A stretch of DNA of 64,000 nt. Source: Dermanyssus gallinae (lineage: Eukaryota > Arthropoda > Arachnida > Mesostigmata > Dermanyssidae). The notes beneath the pieces are model-generated. The model saw only the letters and a program-made list of their open reading frames with translations, did no database searches and was not told the DNA's origin. The stretch covers positions 214,647 through 278,646 of the forward strand of contig QVRM01007032.1 of assembly GCA_003439945.1 (NCBI GenBank), read 5' to 3'. Each line of letters begins with the position of its first letter. Positions within the stretch are counted from its first letter, which is position 1. The position numbers were made by a program, and so were the translations under genes. This document shows positions 43,069-55,452 of the stretch, in pieces.

Positions 43069-46000
43069 CACGCAGAAAGTGTTGGGGTGCATGGGTTGTT
43101 TCCGGAAATATACGACGTGCAGACACGTGCGCATGATCCGCAACGCGTAACCGAAAAGTACGGTTAATTTGAATGGCCGTCATGGTGGCGTTCGTGCAGC
43201 ACTGCTTGTAGGGACGAGACGCCGTGAGGCATGCTATTTGTTTGTGTCGTCATTAGTTACGACGGTGATGAAGATGTTGATGATGTTCACTCTGACTTCC
43301 TTGACCATTTAGACTACTAATCCGAAAACTAGCCCGCCTATGTAGTGCAGCTGCAGCAGCTGCTGCTAATACATGCATGCAAAGCATATTACCTTATTAT
43401 TAGAGGATTGTTGTTGTTGTGGTTGTTTTCGTTGCTGTTACTGATGCTGATGATGGTGCTGTTGCCAAGATGGACACGGACAACAAACAACATTTTCGCT
43501 AAACGTTACTGCCGAATTTGCTTAAATTGTTGTTGTTGTTGTTGTGGTGGTGGCTGAGCGGCATAGGTGAGCACGGGACTAACGCCACTCCATGAGTACC
43601 GTCCCTCATGTTCATAGGTATAAGGTACAGAGGTACGCACGGAACGCGTAGAAGTCGTCATAGCTGGAGTCGTTGCTAGAGATTAAAGGGACACCTGTAG
43701 AAAGTAAGGTATGACGTGCGTCTATTTCGTCACTTTCCGTTCCTCTGCTTTGCTTGTTTTCGGGCGGACGCTCCGGCAGGTGGACACCGTCGTCGAGTTT
43801 TGAGAACACAATAATGATGAACGCGACTGTGCGACACCGCCGCCGGTAAAACCTAAACGATTCAATGATGGAACGATGCTGTCGCGCAATGTTGCTGCCC
43901 GCTTAAGAGCGACCACCCGCTATTGTTGGGTTAGGGTTGTTGTTGTTGTTGTTGTTGCCGTTTCTGCTGTTTCGCTAACGAGCATTTGCGCCAGGATCAA
44001 CACAATAACGAAAGTGGTGACGAAAACTCGCTCGGCTCGAAGCAACAATGACCACAACAAAACAACAGGAGCTACAACATACGCAACAACAATAGTAACA
44101 ACAACTGCTGTGGTACGAAGAAGACGCACTTCCGTGCGCATTTCTATGAGTCCATTTTTACAATTTACTTTCATGTATGGTATATTATTATTGTTGTTGT
44201 TGTTGTGGTCACTGTTGTTGTTATTGTTGTTGCTGCTGCTGGCTGGTATTGTTTGTTAGAGCTTTGTGCTTATTGCTGACAGTGTCGTTTGTTGCAATTG
44301 CCATTATTGTTCTGACTATTGTTGCTGATGTTTGCTCGTGTAACTAGACTAGATTACTGTTGATTGTGCTATGTGCTGCTGCAGTTATTGATGTTGATTT
44401 CATTAGCCTTTCGGTACGATTAATAGTAATGGACAAAACATTGGGCTTAGATCCGTTGTGTGTGAGGGGACCGACAGGTCACCAGGCACATCGGCAAACG
44501 ATATCGCGCCAATGAGTGACAGATGACTGCCTCTGTACTTATTTGTGCAACCGTCAGCCTGGAGGGGTTTTCTTTAATTCATATTGGAGGCGATTGTACA
44601 CAGCAACAACAATAATAGCAACAGCGATTACCAGTCGACAATTCAATGTTAAGTTATTACTTTGGCTGCAGCGATACACATATTGTGCGTTTGTGCTTTA
44701 AGCGATAACGGCTAAATCGATGGTTATAAGAGCGCCGAGAGCAATATAATAATGAAAGTGGACAATCGTAATACAATGCACGATAGGAGAAACAATGAAT
44801 TTAATAATTGAAACAAAACGATGGAGTAGGTGGAAATGAGGTGCACCATCATCATGGCAGTACCACTAGGGCTAACAGCATTTTTATATATATATATATA
44901 TACTGTGATAACGAGCGCGTATCTAATGCATCTGTTAGCCGACAGTTGTTTAATGGAAGTATCAGCAAAAAGCTCAGGGCAGTTTGTGCACTTGGCAGCA
45001 GACGGATCGCAGACAGCCAAGTTGTCTATTGACTGGTCGGCAGCTCAAAGGGTCGATGTCGGCCCCCGGGCTAGTCTGCACGCGCATTGAGTAGAGCTTC
45101 CCAATACGAATATCATAACCAAATGACTTAAGCCGCAGGCTCTGATTTGCCCACACTTAGATCGCAGGCGAGGTTACGTCGACATTATGTTAGGATCAAC
45201 CGTTAAAATGGTAATAATATTATTAATAATTATCGTAAAATCAACAACAGTAAGAGCGCTAACAATAGAAGTAAAAATTACGTTGAATAGTTGTTAATTC
45301 ATAAGCTTCAGGATTAGCATTAGATAACAACACTAAAATAAAACTAAAACAGATATTTCGTCGGCAACAACTAAATCGCAGATCTGAAGAACAAAGCACA
45401 ATTCAAACGTTATAGTTAAGGGGGGGGGATTACGCGCCTATATCCAACATTGTCCCAAAATTAAGTTACGAATATATTTGCTTTAACTCGTTCTCTTCGA
45501 AATGTGCCTTCTGATTATATACTTTAGACAGCACATATTTGGGGGACGAAGCAGCGCGGTAGTAAATTGGCCCAAAAAATTGAACTATCGCTCAGCGTCG
45601 CGAGCGTCAAGCCCAAGAGCATTCTTTGGTTGCGAGACGGATGACTGACTGTTTTACGGTGATAATTATAGATTTTACAGCTGTTGCGCACGGCAGAAAA
45701 AACGAAAATAGGTTTGTGAAGCGGCCGTTTGTGTTTGCGGGATATTCTTTGCTAGTGGTTCGTCGTGCTTGCCGTAAAAGTGGCATTTACATTACTTGCA
45801 TATTTCTGTATGAAACCGTCGCTTCTGCTATTACTGCCAAAGTACTAATTTAAACGGCGGACGGTTTTTTTTGTGTACGCGTGTGGATGGGCCAAAATTG
45901 GAGTACTGCCGAGAGCTTGTTTGTTTCTATTCGCTGAGCAAATGCTTAACGCTCTATTGATTTGCCTTCACTTCAAGTAAGTAGTTGTTCACCCTGAAAT

Positions 46001-46522
46001 TCTGTTCCGGACTGGCCAAGCCTTAATAAGTCAGCAAAAACCATCACCACGGTATCAGTAACGGCGGCAACGACGACGACGACAACAACAACAACAGCAA
46101 CAACTAGTGCAACGGGAACAGCCTTAGCTGACAACTCTTATACCGAGGGTATTCTCTATTCTTATCATAGCACGATCGGGTGGTAGTTGTTCGTCCACAG
46201 CGTGCAACAAAAATCATCGTTTCCCCGCTCTTTCACAGCAAATCTTCTAGTTTAGAGGATTGTGCCATTATCCTGGCCTTTTCATCTTTGGCATTAATTT
46301 CGTATCCCCAGAATGTTCATCCAAACCACCGGGTGGCCACGTCCCGCCACGCCACCTCAGTTTCATACCACCATATATACTTTTCAGCAGTTTCAGGTAA
46401 TAAAAACCATATTACTAGGCTCTTACATTTATAAGGCTGCTTCTTAAGCAGATGAAGAAGGAACGTTTTGGGTTGCCGCTGCATAGCATAAACGCAACCT
46501 CGGTTGCAGTTGGTATTCCTTT

Positions 46523-46524
<2 letters not shown>
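43069..46524. other. No supported gene
   Basis: GTT/GCT arrays at 43408-43455, 43527-43555, 43936-43960 and 44185-44245. Short TA tract at 44886-44902 and a G9 run at 45420-45428. CAA/CGA triplets at 46060-46105. Open frames in between (for example 44830-45090, 45626-45853, 46180-46434) match nothing I recognise. Confidence 0.5.

Positions 46525-46561
<37 letters not shown>
46525..46561. repeat. (TA)n microsatellite
   Basis: About 18 TA units. Confidence 0.93.
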
Positions 46562-46564
<3 letters not shown>

Positions 46565-47886
46565 ATTTAAAATCAATCCACGTGTCGCTTGGGTTTGTGA
46601 CATTGATATCTAATTATTGTCAAAGTTTTTTGCGCCTCGTCAATCACATGAAGGGCCTTCTTATTCTCCTTTCTTTTTCTCAGTAAGAGCGGGGCCGTTT
46701 GTTTCAAAGCGACCGCTATGCCATTTCGCTTAGCCTTCGCACAATGTGTTAAAAAATAACCTGAAAAGTAAGGTTGCGTTTTGCTCGACCGGATAGAAAT
46801 GTATTTACTGTCACGGCCAACGCATGCGTCATGTCATGAGAAGGTTATCCACTTATCGTGCAAACTGCTGTTCTTTGATTAAGTACGTGAGCAATGCAAA
46901 CATTAGACAGGCGTGCACACAACTGCGGCCCACAATAGCAGCATAGAGCAGCAATAATCAAGCGTGATGTCTATATAATACACTATTCAACTAGTGTATA
47001 CGCATATCTACGTCGATTTGTAATTATGCAGGGTTTCGACATCCAGTGTGGAAACGCTGCTGCTACGACGTGCTGCGATGGTAACCCTAATACGCAAATG
47101 ACTAAAAACCGGCTTTTTATCTTGGTGCGGGACAGCAACTTTAATTATTAATATTTTTATGATCAATGTGTATATGCTTAAATCGAATCGACCACTAGTT
47201 CCGCCTGTCGTCGAACATCTGGCAGCGGAATAAGCGACGAGGCCGACGGTGTCAAAGTGCGGTGCTCAATACAGCAGCCTCTTTCATGCTACGGGCAGAC
47301 GCAAATTAAATGTGAAAATTAACACTCTGTGTATGTAAAAATTGAGATCACGTTTGAGTCAATTGCAATCTGAGCAGAGCCGATTGGTATGCCGCACAGA
47401 GGGATAAAAGGCGAGGATTCAAGTATCTATACTCCTCAAGCTGGATTCACTGAGTGTGTGGAGTTGGCCCTATACTTTCATGAGCCCGACCCCCCCCCTA
47501 GATGTTGTGGTCACAACCTGGTGGCTGTGAAGATGTTCCTTCGTTCCCTTTCCTATCTCCCCCTCTACTTACGACGAAATTAGTTAAACAATGAGTAGTC
47601 AGTAAGCTAGCAACAAGGCCAATGAGAAAAAGAGCTGCTGACAGTTGTTGCGCGACAGCTGTGGTTGTGTGTTGAGAAAATCGGCCTTGGTTCACCGGCC
47701 GTGGCCGTTTCTGCTGGCATGATCTAATGAGCCACAGAGAAAACGCGGCGGCTTTGCGATGGGCGTCTTCTGGATAGTGCTTCTGTGTCACTCACTGTCA
47801 GTTAAACCTCAACGAGCACTCATTAGCTGTGTCGGCGACTTGCTTGGACGAAAACCCTCTAGGCTCTCTGCTTCTCTTTCCATGTA
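46562..47886. other. No supported gene
   Basis: Unique-looking sequence with one C9 run at 47490-47498. No gene recognised on either strand. Confidence 0.5.
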
Positions 47887-47972
47887 TTATATATATATAT
47901 GTATATGCATGTTCCGGCCTCATATATATATATATATATGCACGTTCCGGCCTTATATATATATATATATAA
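47887..47972. repeat. TA array with a 33-bp two-unit minisatellite
   Basis: TATGCATGTTCCGGCCTC and TATGCACGTTCCGGCCTT, each followed by a TA run, recur with a 33-bp period. The units differ by two bases. Confidence 0.88.
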
Positions 47973-48994
47973 TAAACCACGAAGGTATCCTAAAACAATT
48001 AAACAGCATCAACATCAAGTAGAGTATACATGCTGGCTTGGAATGTGACGGAATTGACCGTCTCGCTACATGTATTACGGTCTGCTTATGTTTATTTATG
48101 TCCACCTCATATAAAGGCATTGAGTTACTGTTTCACTGCAAATCTGAACTCTAACTTGAACTGAAGGTATTTTTATTCTGAGTTCTAATCAGAAAAATTG
48201 ATGAATCTATCCTATTATTTGTCTGTTTTATTGATATGCGAAGAGAATCAACAAGTTCACAAGAATAATAGTAGCTGTTTTAAGAACTAAAATTTTTCGT
48301 AATGTATTATCATAGTATTACGTAGTGCTGGCAGCTAAATTGTATCAGAATTTTTTGAGCCAGAAAGACCTATGCCTCCTTGATATCCTGTGGGAAGACG
48401 AGATACCCCTAAAGCAGATTTTTTCATGAGTCCGAGATAAGCGTGCAGGGTCCTATGAAGAAACTTGGCATTCAAGCCCAAACGCTCCCCTAGCAAAACA
48501 TATATTATCCATACACATTTCCAATGGATAGAGCTTTATTTCCAGTGGTCAATCGAAGCACTCTGGTGTATTTAATCCTCGCCGGAAGTTGTGCAAAATA
48601 CGCAGCTTGATTTTTGGGTATGACTGTAGCGACAAACTTGTACTCTTCATGCTCTCACGCCGGTGTCTGAAGGAGAATCGGCTCGACTATGACAACCAAA
48701 AACCAGCAAAAGCGGCGTTAACCGTCAGTGGATTCGATTCTTAACTCACTCTCCACTGCGCGGGAAATTTCAAAAACTTTTCCGGGTCTCCACGTAGTAG
48801 TGGTAAACGAAGCGGCTACTGCATCGCGCGTAGGGGGCCGTGTGCATCTCGGCGAGCGCGTGCACACAAATCTGCAACACCAAAGTTCCCGCTGCTGCAA
48901 GGCTTGCTTGCTTCATTTCCTTAACCGGACACCGTTTTGTACGGTAGTGACAGTCGTAATGACGATAAATGACGGCTTACATAGTCTGTCAATT
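47973..48994. other. AT-rich DNA, no supported gene
   Basis: No repeats of note. A frame at 48728-49048 (+) is open for 106 codons and partly antisense to the next ORF; no family recognised. Confidence 0.5.
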
Positions 48995-49786
48995 TCAGCT
49001 TTCGCCAGCAGATCTCTCCTGGTGCTGCTGTTGCAACTGCGCCTGTGAGCACGCAAAATGTTTCGAACGGATGTCTTCTAGATTCCGGTAACCATAAAAA
49101 CACACAGCAAATGACGAGGCCATGAGAAGGAGAGATGAGAAGACGACGTCAGCGATGATGACGAAAAGACAACTCTCGGGTTTTAAGCGGCAGCGAGCGG
49201 GAGAGAGAGAGACAAGCGGGAAAAAATGTGAGCATAACCACAGGCGTAAAAATAATTTTGCGGTTTTTGCGTCCTGCGTTGGGCTTATAGACGGCATCGG
49301 CGATAGACCTGATATGCGGCAAGTTGGGCGCGCGATGACGGCCGAAGTGAGAGAACGAAACGACAGCTCGAGAACGGATGGGAAAACGGTTAGTAAGTAA
49401 GTGATCGGCGTGATGAGGTGTGCGCTGAGGATGCCCACAATTTCCTTTTTTTGCCATTCGCAACACGTTTGGGTTTCTGATGCGTGTCTGCCACTCCCGC
49501 CAGCGGGATCTTCGTCGTCGGATTTTGACAGTTCATCAGGGTGGAACCGACGATCGTAGGGCTTCTGTCCACCGTTTTCTCGGCCACACATACGCATTAA
49601 ACGTCTATTAGTCGGTGGCAGTGGACATCCGATTCTTCGGCATGGGCCGAGCTGGGGAGGAAACTGAAGGCGACGACTGTCTACGAGTAGTCTGACAGCC
49701 GTGTAGCTCCGACATCTGCCACGTTCACGTGCCGCCCCAGCAGGGAACGCGCCAATGTTAACTTTGCCCTCTCCACCTCCCCCCAT
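48995..49786 (-). CDS. Hypothetical 263-residue protein with hydrophobic segments
   Basis: This is the longest open frame in the window and is not built on a simple repeat. The minus-strand start AGTATGG has A at -3 and G at +4, a good eukaryotic start context. The first half is Gly/Arg/Pro-rich and polar and includes RRFHPDELSKSDDEDPAGGS. The second half has three hydrophobic stretches: near residues 113-138 (VGILSAHLITPITYLLTVF), 177-193 and 203-231 (CLFVIIADVVFSSLLLMASS). It ends with a Gln-rich tail. It could be a small membrane protein, an exon read-through, or chance. A TTACTAAC branch-like string near 49400 hints that part may instead be intronic. No family recognised. Confidence 0.27.
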   Translation of the reverse strand: MGGGGEGKVNIGAFPAGAARERGRCRSYTAVRLLVDSRRLQFPPQLGPCRRIGCPLPPTNRRLMRMCGRENGGQKPYDRRFHPDELSKSDDEDPAGGSGRHASETQTCCEWQKKEIVGILSAHLITPITYLLTVFPSVLELSFRSLTSAVIARPTCRISGLSPMPSISPTQDAKTAKLFLRLWLCSHFFPLVSLSPARCRLKPESCLFVIIADVVFSSLLLMASSFAVCFYGYRNLEDIRSKHFACSQAQLQQQHQERSAGES

Positions 49787-50303
49787 ACTTAAGGACTGTT
49801 TGCCTATTGGAATGCCACTGGGCTACGTGCCTGCGGACGGGACACGCTGCAGTGTCCGGACGAGTGTGCCGGAAGGAAGAAAAAGACCAGGGGTTCGCCG
49901 CAGAACGGTGTTTTTGCCTGTCTACAATGTCTGTCATGACGATGGCAGTGGCAGCAAACCCGGGCAAAGAGAATCGACGGTAGGAGAAATGCTTTGCCTG
50001 CCTAAGTGGCATTTTCGTGATATTGCAATTGGCAGCAAAACTAGTCTAGGGCGCTACTATTGCTGCGGCACACGATACGGCAAAGAAGAGAAGTTACCTA
50101 CTTTTGTTTTCGTGAATGTTGTCGAGGTTCGGGCATGTATGGGCGTGCAGTTCACGGACGACAGTGTGGCTGAACAGCTTGTCCTCAGAGCACTCTCGGC
50201 GAGGCTTACAGAAGACTTTGAGCCTCACACAACAGTCAAAGAGTCTCGCTTGAAATGCATGATACTTCTTCCACGTAATAACGGTTTAGGATTATCACTT
50301 TAA
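49755..50303 (+). CDS. Hypothetical 182-residue protein, divergent overlap with the minus ORF
   Basis: ATG at 49755 to TAA, the longest plus-strand frame without repeat-derived residues. It starts MLTLPSPPPPILKDCLPIG. Its middle has RKRPGVRRRTVFLPVYNVCH and its end TDDSVAEQLVLRALSARL. There are seven cysteines and no obvious signal peptide or membrane helix. Its 5' end overlaps the 5' end of the minus-strand ORF by 32 bases. A frame of this length is close to what chance may give once in 64 kb, so support is weak. Confidence 0.2.
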   Translation: MLTLPSPPPPILKDCLPIGMPLGYVPADGTRCSVRTSVPEGRKRPGVRRRTVFLPVYNVCHDDGSGSKPGQRESTVGEMLCLPKWHFRDIAIGSKTSLGRYYCCGTRYGKEEKLPTFVFVNVVEVRACMGVQFTDDSVAEQLVLRALSARLTEDFEPHTTVKESRLKCMILLPRNNGLGLSL

Positions 50304-51783
50304 CTCATCTTCTCGGACTTACGTTATCATTCGCGTTTCTTTTGTGGCTTTAATTTTGTGGCAGTACGGTACTAGACTAGTTTAGCTTGGGACTTCAAGT
50401 TTAGAGCTCCACACTTGTCATACTTGCGAAATGGCTTGATGTCTGTTGACCTTGGCCGATTTAGAAGCAGTATACCCGATCGGCTTAGAATTGGTGGATT
50501 TATTTTGTAAATTCAGAATGCTGATATACATACATGCGGTGGCACCATGACTGGAACGAAGAACCCAAATTGCGCTACAGAAGGATGAAGGCTCAGTGCA
50601 ACTATCGTTTCTACTATATATTTAACACAACAGAATGATTTTGACAGATTAATGATATCTATCGTAGGGGCTGCTCTGTGTGCATGTGTGTGTGTGGTCT
50701 GCCGTCTAGCATCTGCAACCGTGCGTTGCTGTCACGATTCGGGTGCCGATTGTCTGCTGCAGACGTCTCTTGTTTGTGGTTGGTTTTTATTCTACCTATT
50801 TGTCCCGTTCTTTCTTATTGTGGGCCACCTTGAAGTTGTTGCCTTTTTGTGCTACCGTTGTCGTTTTCGCCGGAACGTTCTATTGTTGTCCAGTATCTAG
50901 TTTGCTGGCTGTCGCCTATTGCTGCGCGCCACTATAGCTAATAATTGGGGAATCATTGCATGGGGGGGAACAACGACGCCACCCGAGACGTAGGAGGTCC
51001 GGCAATAAGATTGAGGGGGGATTGAGGGTAGGAAGGGATGGCGAGGAATACGGGAGGAGGCAAGAGGGACGCTGTGCTGAAGCGCGTACAGCGCGCGTAA
51101 CACCTTCTGTAACGATGTCGACCGGCTGCCGCGCGTCGCGTCTTCTCTGTGTCCAACTGCACTCTCAGCACTATGACTATGTTGACCGACATTCCCACGT
51201 GTTTTCATTCCCAGCCAATTGGCAGCGGCGACCGCGGTGGTGGCGGCTGCAACAGCAGCTGTAACGTTCCGCAAGGTTCGAACGGATAAACGGATGGATG
51301 GTTGATAGGAGAACGACCGTTAGATCAGAGCCCCGCTGGTGTCTAGCGGACTCCTTGTCGTCGTCGTCGTCCCCCCATCTTACCCCATGACCGAGCGACC
51401 GCACGCAGGCACGCACGCCGACGACGCCGACGACAAGACAAGACGGGAGAAGCGATCGGCCGCCAGATGATGGCGCTACACCAGACCAGAGCGAGAGTCT
51501 CGAGGGGGATGCTCTGACTCTGTGTTGTGTTTCGTGGTTTCGTTCGATGTGTGTAATTTCGCATGCACTACCTGAGTGTAGTCGGAAAACAAGCGGATGC
51601 TGCTGCTGCTGTTGCTGCCTCCGCATCGCTGAACACACCCCGCATCTTTCTTCTGCGCATCTTCGCGTCGCCGCATATCGGAGCTACATCTTCTGCTGCA
51701 GCGGCAGAAGCAGCAGCATTATTTCTGCTCGTTTTCGTATGCCGTCCAGTCAGTCAGTGCTTCACCTGCCTGCTTTCGTCAGC
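50304..51783. other. No supported gene
   Basis: Frames at 50956-51264 (+), 50897-51274 (-) and 51177-51638 (-) overlap and have no recognised family. CGT/GTC triplets at 51357-51371 and GCT triplets at 51599-51613. Confidence 0.5.
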
Positions 51784-51825
<42 letters not shown>

Positions 51826-51826
51826 T
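51784..51826. repeat. Compound (TA)n-(GA)n microsatellite
   Basis: Thirteen TA units run directly into about eight AG units. Confidence 0.92.
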
Positions 51827-51953
51827 GTGTAAGTATAAGTATATGCTCTTCTCCCCATTGGGTCTTCCTTCTGTGACGCGCCCTCTTTTTGTTTCTCATA
51901 CTCATCTTCATTCCCAATTGAGCAGCCCATTTGTATAAACAGCTGAATGGCTC

Positions 51954-51981
51954 TATATATATATATATATATATATATATT
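51954..51981. repeat. (TA)n microsatellite
   Basis: About 14 TA units. Confidence 0.9.
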
Positions 51982-54159
51982 CGTCCATCCATCTCCGCAC
52001 GCATCCATCATCTTCTAGTTGGCGAACGTTGGCTACAGTCAGCCGGGCTAGTCGAGCAAGATTGAGGTGGTCTTTTCCTCTCTAGCTCTCTCGCCACTCA
52101 ATAACTACAACAGACACGACTGCTACTGGAAATCGTGCAATTACTGCCAATAAGACCTGCGACAATCTATTTTCTCAAGACTTCTCATTTCTTCTTGTAC
52201 TACTTCGAACCATAACTACCGTAGCAAAACAAGCACGGCAACGACAATGGAGTAACGGTATTGACAACATCGCCTACAACAACAACAACAACCAATACAA
52301 ATATGAGGTCGTCGCGCGTCCATGATGTTCGAGGTAAAGCTTCTCTAACGAGTTAACAAATTTAGTACGTTTAACACGTGCGTACAACCTATGCACACAC
52401 ACACACACATATACAAACTATTATTAGGACAACCAACAGTCATATACAGTGCTCGAGTGGATCAAATCACAATAACAACAATAATAGCAATAACATAGCA
52501 ACAGCAGCAGCAACAACAACAATACAACAATAAATTGCTAAACAACAGTCCAGCTGTGCGACTCGTCCAGGCTCGCCGCTATTACTAACACGAAGGCTTT
52601 TGAAGACTTCTACTATCTGTCATCCTATTACTGCTGCAGTTTTTTAAATACTGAATCCTCCAACCGCTCGCTAGTGTTTCTTCACAGTCAGCAACGCGTC
52701 ATCGCTGACCACGGCCGGTCCACATTTGTCTAGTTCGCAGATCGCTTGTTCGGCATACTCTAACGCCAGCAGCATTCATTTCTGTTGTCACCCAATGTCA
52801 GTTTGCTGCCAGCGCTAGCAACAGCCACAACAGGAATAGCGATCCCTTTGTAGCGATGATGCTTTGGCTTACTAACAAGCCACAGTGGCAGAACGGTGGT
52901 AGCAGTAGACTAGAATAACTCGCAACCCTACCGTACCAGTGGGGGCTCATAGTGAGTTACAAGTTGAGGTCATATTGAGTTTCGTTTAGAAACGGGCCAC
53001 TAGCTCGTCGCCTCGTCATGAGGGCTCTAGGTAAGAGGTGGTCACCACAACCACACCATTCGACATTGACGTTGTCCCCAACAATCACCGTTCTGGCGGT
53101 TCTATTACGCGCACAACCACCCCGCGACGGGTAGTTTGATGCTTTTTCTGCATTATTCTCCCGTCTCTACATTTTCCCTCTCACCACTCTAAAAACAAGT
53201 AGCAGTAGTAGCAGTAGTAGTAGTAGTTGAAATCAAGGTAATGATCATAATTATCTTAGCGGTCCAAAAATCATGGCAATTGCAATTCACCTACAGCACA
53301 GTAGTAGCATTGGTGGTGGTTCGTCAAGCGTTTGTTCGATCGACTCGTACGTTGTTAACGTCAACGCTAAAGCGCTTTTCATTGGTCCTATATCCGCTGG
53401 TGTGTCGCTCGCTTGGCAATGGCCGTGTCTCGATGTATAGTGGGGATGATTGAGTGAGGCTGTGTGTGCATCAACCATGACGATATGATGGGCATTCTCT
53501 AACGACAAGGGAGCAAGCAGCCAGCGGAAAAAGAAGGCCCAATTTTGTATGTCAGACAGTTCGACGGGTCCACCACGATGAGAGCACTGCTTTCGCTTCT
53601 CTTCGTGTCATCATCTTTGCACCGGCAATGTTGCTGCCGCTGTTGTTGTTGTTGTCGTCGTCGTTGTCGTCATTGTTATTGTTGTTGTTGTTGTTGTTGT
53701 CGTCGTCGTCGTCGTCTGCTGAGTAGCAAAGCGTCGTTGCAACAGCAGTTGTTTGGACTAGTGGAAAACTTAACAACAGCATAAGCACAGGCACAGCCTC
53801 ACCACGGCAGATTTTGGCAATTATAATCTTAAGAAATAGATTTATACACTAGCATGCTGAACGCCAAACGTTTTCTATAGAGGTTAATAGTTAAGCATTA
53901 GGAAAAATCCTTGTCTTACCTATCAGTTCAATGCACCTGCGCACACTCATACACGAGCTTGTGCATTGATACACGGCAAATTATTTAACAACGACTATTC
54001 AATGAAGCAAATGATCTGTCTAGCCATAGCTAATGAAGAGAGGATTGATCTATGTACGTGCGCAACAAACATCCACTACAGGGGCAAAGACGTAAGCTTT
54101 ACTTGTTGTTTAAGCTTTACTTAAAACTTTGCTTGTTGTTGCCGTCGTCGGCGCTCTTG
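51982..54159. other. Triplet-rich DNA, no supported gene
   Basis: CAA triplets at 52270-52292 and 52470-52535, a short CA run at 52395-52408, AGT triplets at 53202-53226 and GTT/GTC triplets at 53640-53716. Confidence 0.55.
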
Positions 54160-54470
54160 ATGTTGTTTGCTATTGTTGTCACTGCTGTTGTTGTTGGTGT
54201 CGTTGTTGTTGTTGTTGTTGTTGCTGGTGCTGATGCTGATGATTGATTGTTGTCATCTTCGGCGTTCGTTGCGAGGCGCGAATAGCATCGTAGTGGCAAT
54301 ACGTAGAATTAAAATGAACCGTACTTATATGATTATAGTTGCTGTAGTACCAGCAGCAGTAGTAATAGTAGTAGTAGTAGTAGTAGTAGTAGTCGTATTA
54401 ATAATCATAATAGTAGGTGTCATGTTGTGTCTGTCTGCGTATCTATCTATCTGTCTGTCTGTCTGTCTGT
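54160..54470. repeat. GTT array, GTA array and CTGT tetranucleotide cluster
   Basis: GTT/GCT at 54160-54245, GTA at 54357-54393, and CTGT/CTAT tetranucleotides at 54440-54470. Confidence 0.85.
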
Positions 54471-55421
54471 TACTGATGCGGCCGGTTGTCGATAGCGTGC
54501 TGCTGCTTACCGTACTGCCTGTCAGGTGTCACGATACTGCTGTTGGTCAGACATTGTGTCAGACAGGCAGACGACAAACCCGACAGGTGACAAAGCCGCT
54601 GTTACCATCACCACCACCACCACCACCACCACCACCACGACCATCACCACCAGCAGCCAAGCAGCCGACGACCAGCCGATTGCTTGCTTAGCTGACCAGC
54701 CAGCAAAATTGTGTTTTGCGTCAAAAAGATTGCCGTTGTTTCTGCTGCTGCTGCTACTGCTGCAGCTGCTGCTGTAGGTGGTGGTGGCGGCGCCAGCTCT
54801 GCGGCGGCAACAACAGTATCGCTAGAGGCTAGATGAAATGGGAGTCGGGAGCGCGTTGTGCCAGCCGCTATCGAATCTTCTCCAAATCCGTCGGCAGTCG
54901 ACACGATCCCTGTTACGTTTTCCTTCGTCTGTTGTCGTCGTCACCGTCGTGTGTTTCTTTCGGCGCGGTGATTCTCTTTCGATCTGTCGTCGTTGTCGTC
55001 GTCGTCGTCGCAGATCGGTCAAACGATCGTTAGTAGTTACAACGTTCGACGACGACGACGACCACAATGATGATGACACGTGAATTCGTGACGAAGACAA
55101 CAACAACAACAACAACAACAACAAAAATAACAATAACAACAACACGAATGATGATGATGACGACTACAATGGTCGCCGCGAATGGCAACCACCCTGGGCG
55201 GCGGCAAAATAACGACGGTCGTCGAAACTTCATTTGCGCAAATTATTGCGTTTCCAGTCCCAAAACACAAAACAAAAACAATAAAAAACACCATTGCCTC
55301 ATTTCGGCTTGGCCGTTCGGTCCGCAGCAACTCGAAGCAACTGAGACACTGCCTACATCATTTCTCGGCGGCATCACTAGATAACGACACACACACACAC
55401 GCGCAGAGCATAGAGTTCTCA
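54471..55421. other. Triplet-rich, locally GC-rich DNA, no supported gene
   Basis: ACC triplets at 54607-54640, GCT triplets at 54738-54775, GTC triplets at 54985-55010 and CAA triplets at 55096-55125. All frames through these are open and uninformative. Confidence 0.55.

Positions 55422-55449
<28 letters not shown>
55422..55449. repeat. (TA)n microsatellite
   Basis: About 14 TA units, shortly after a CA run (55387-55400). Confidence 0.9.
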
Positions 55450-55452
<3 letters not shown>

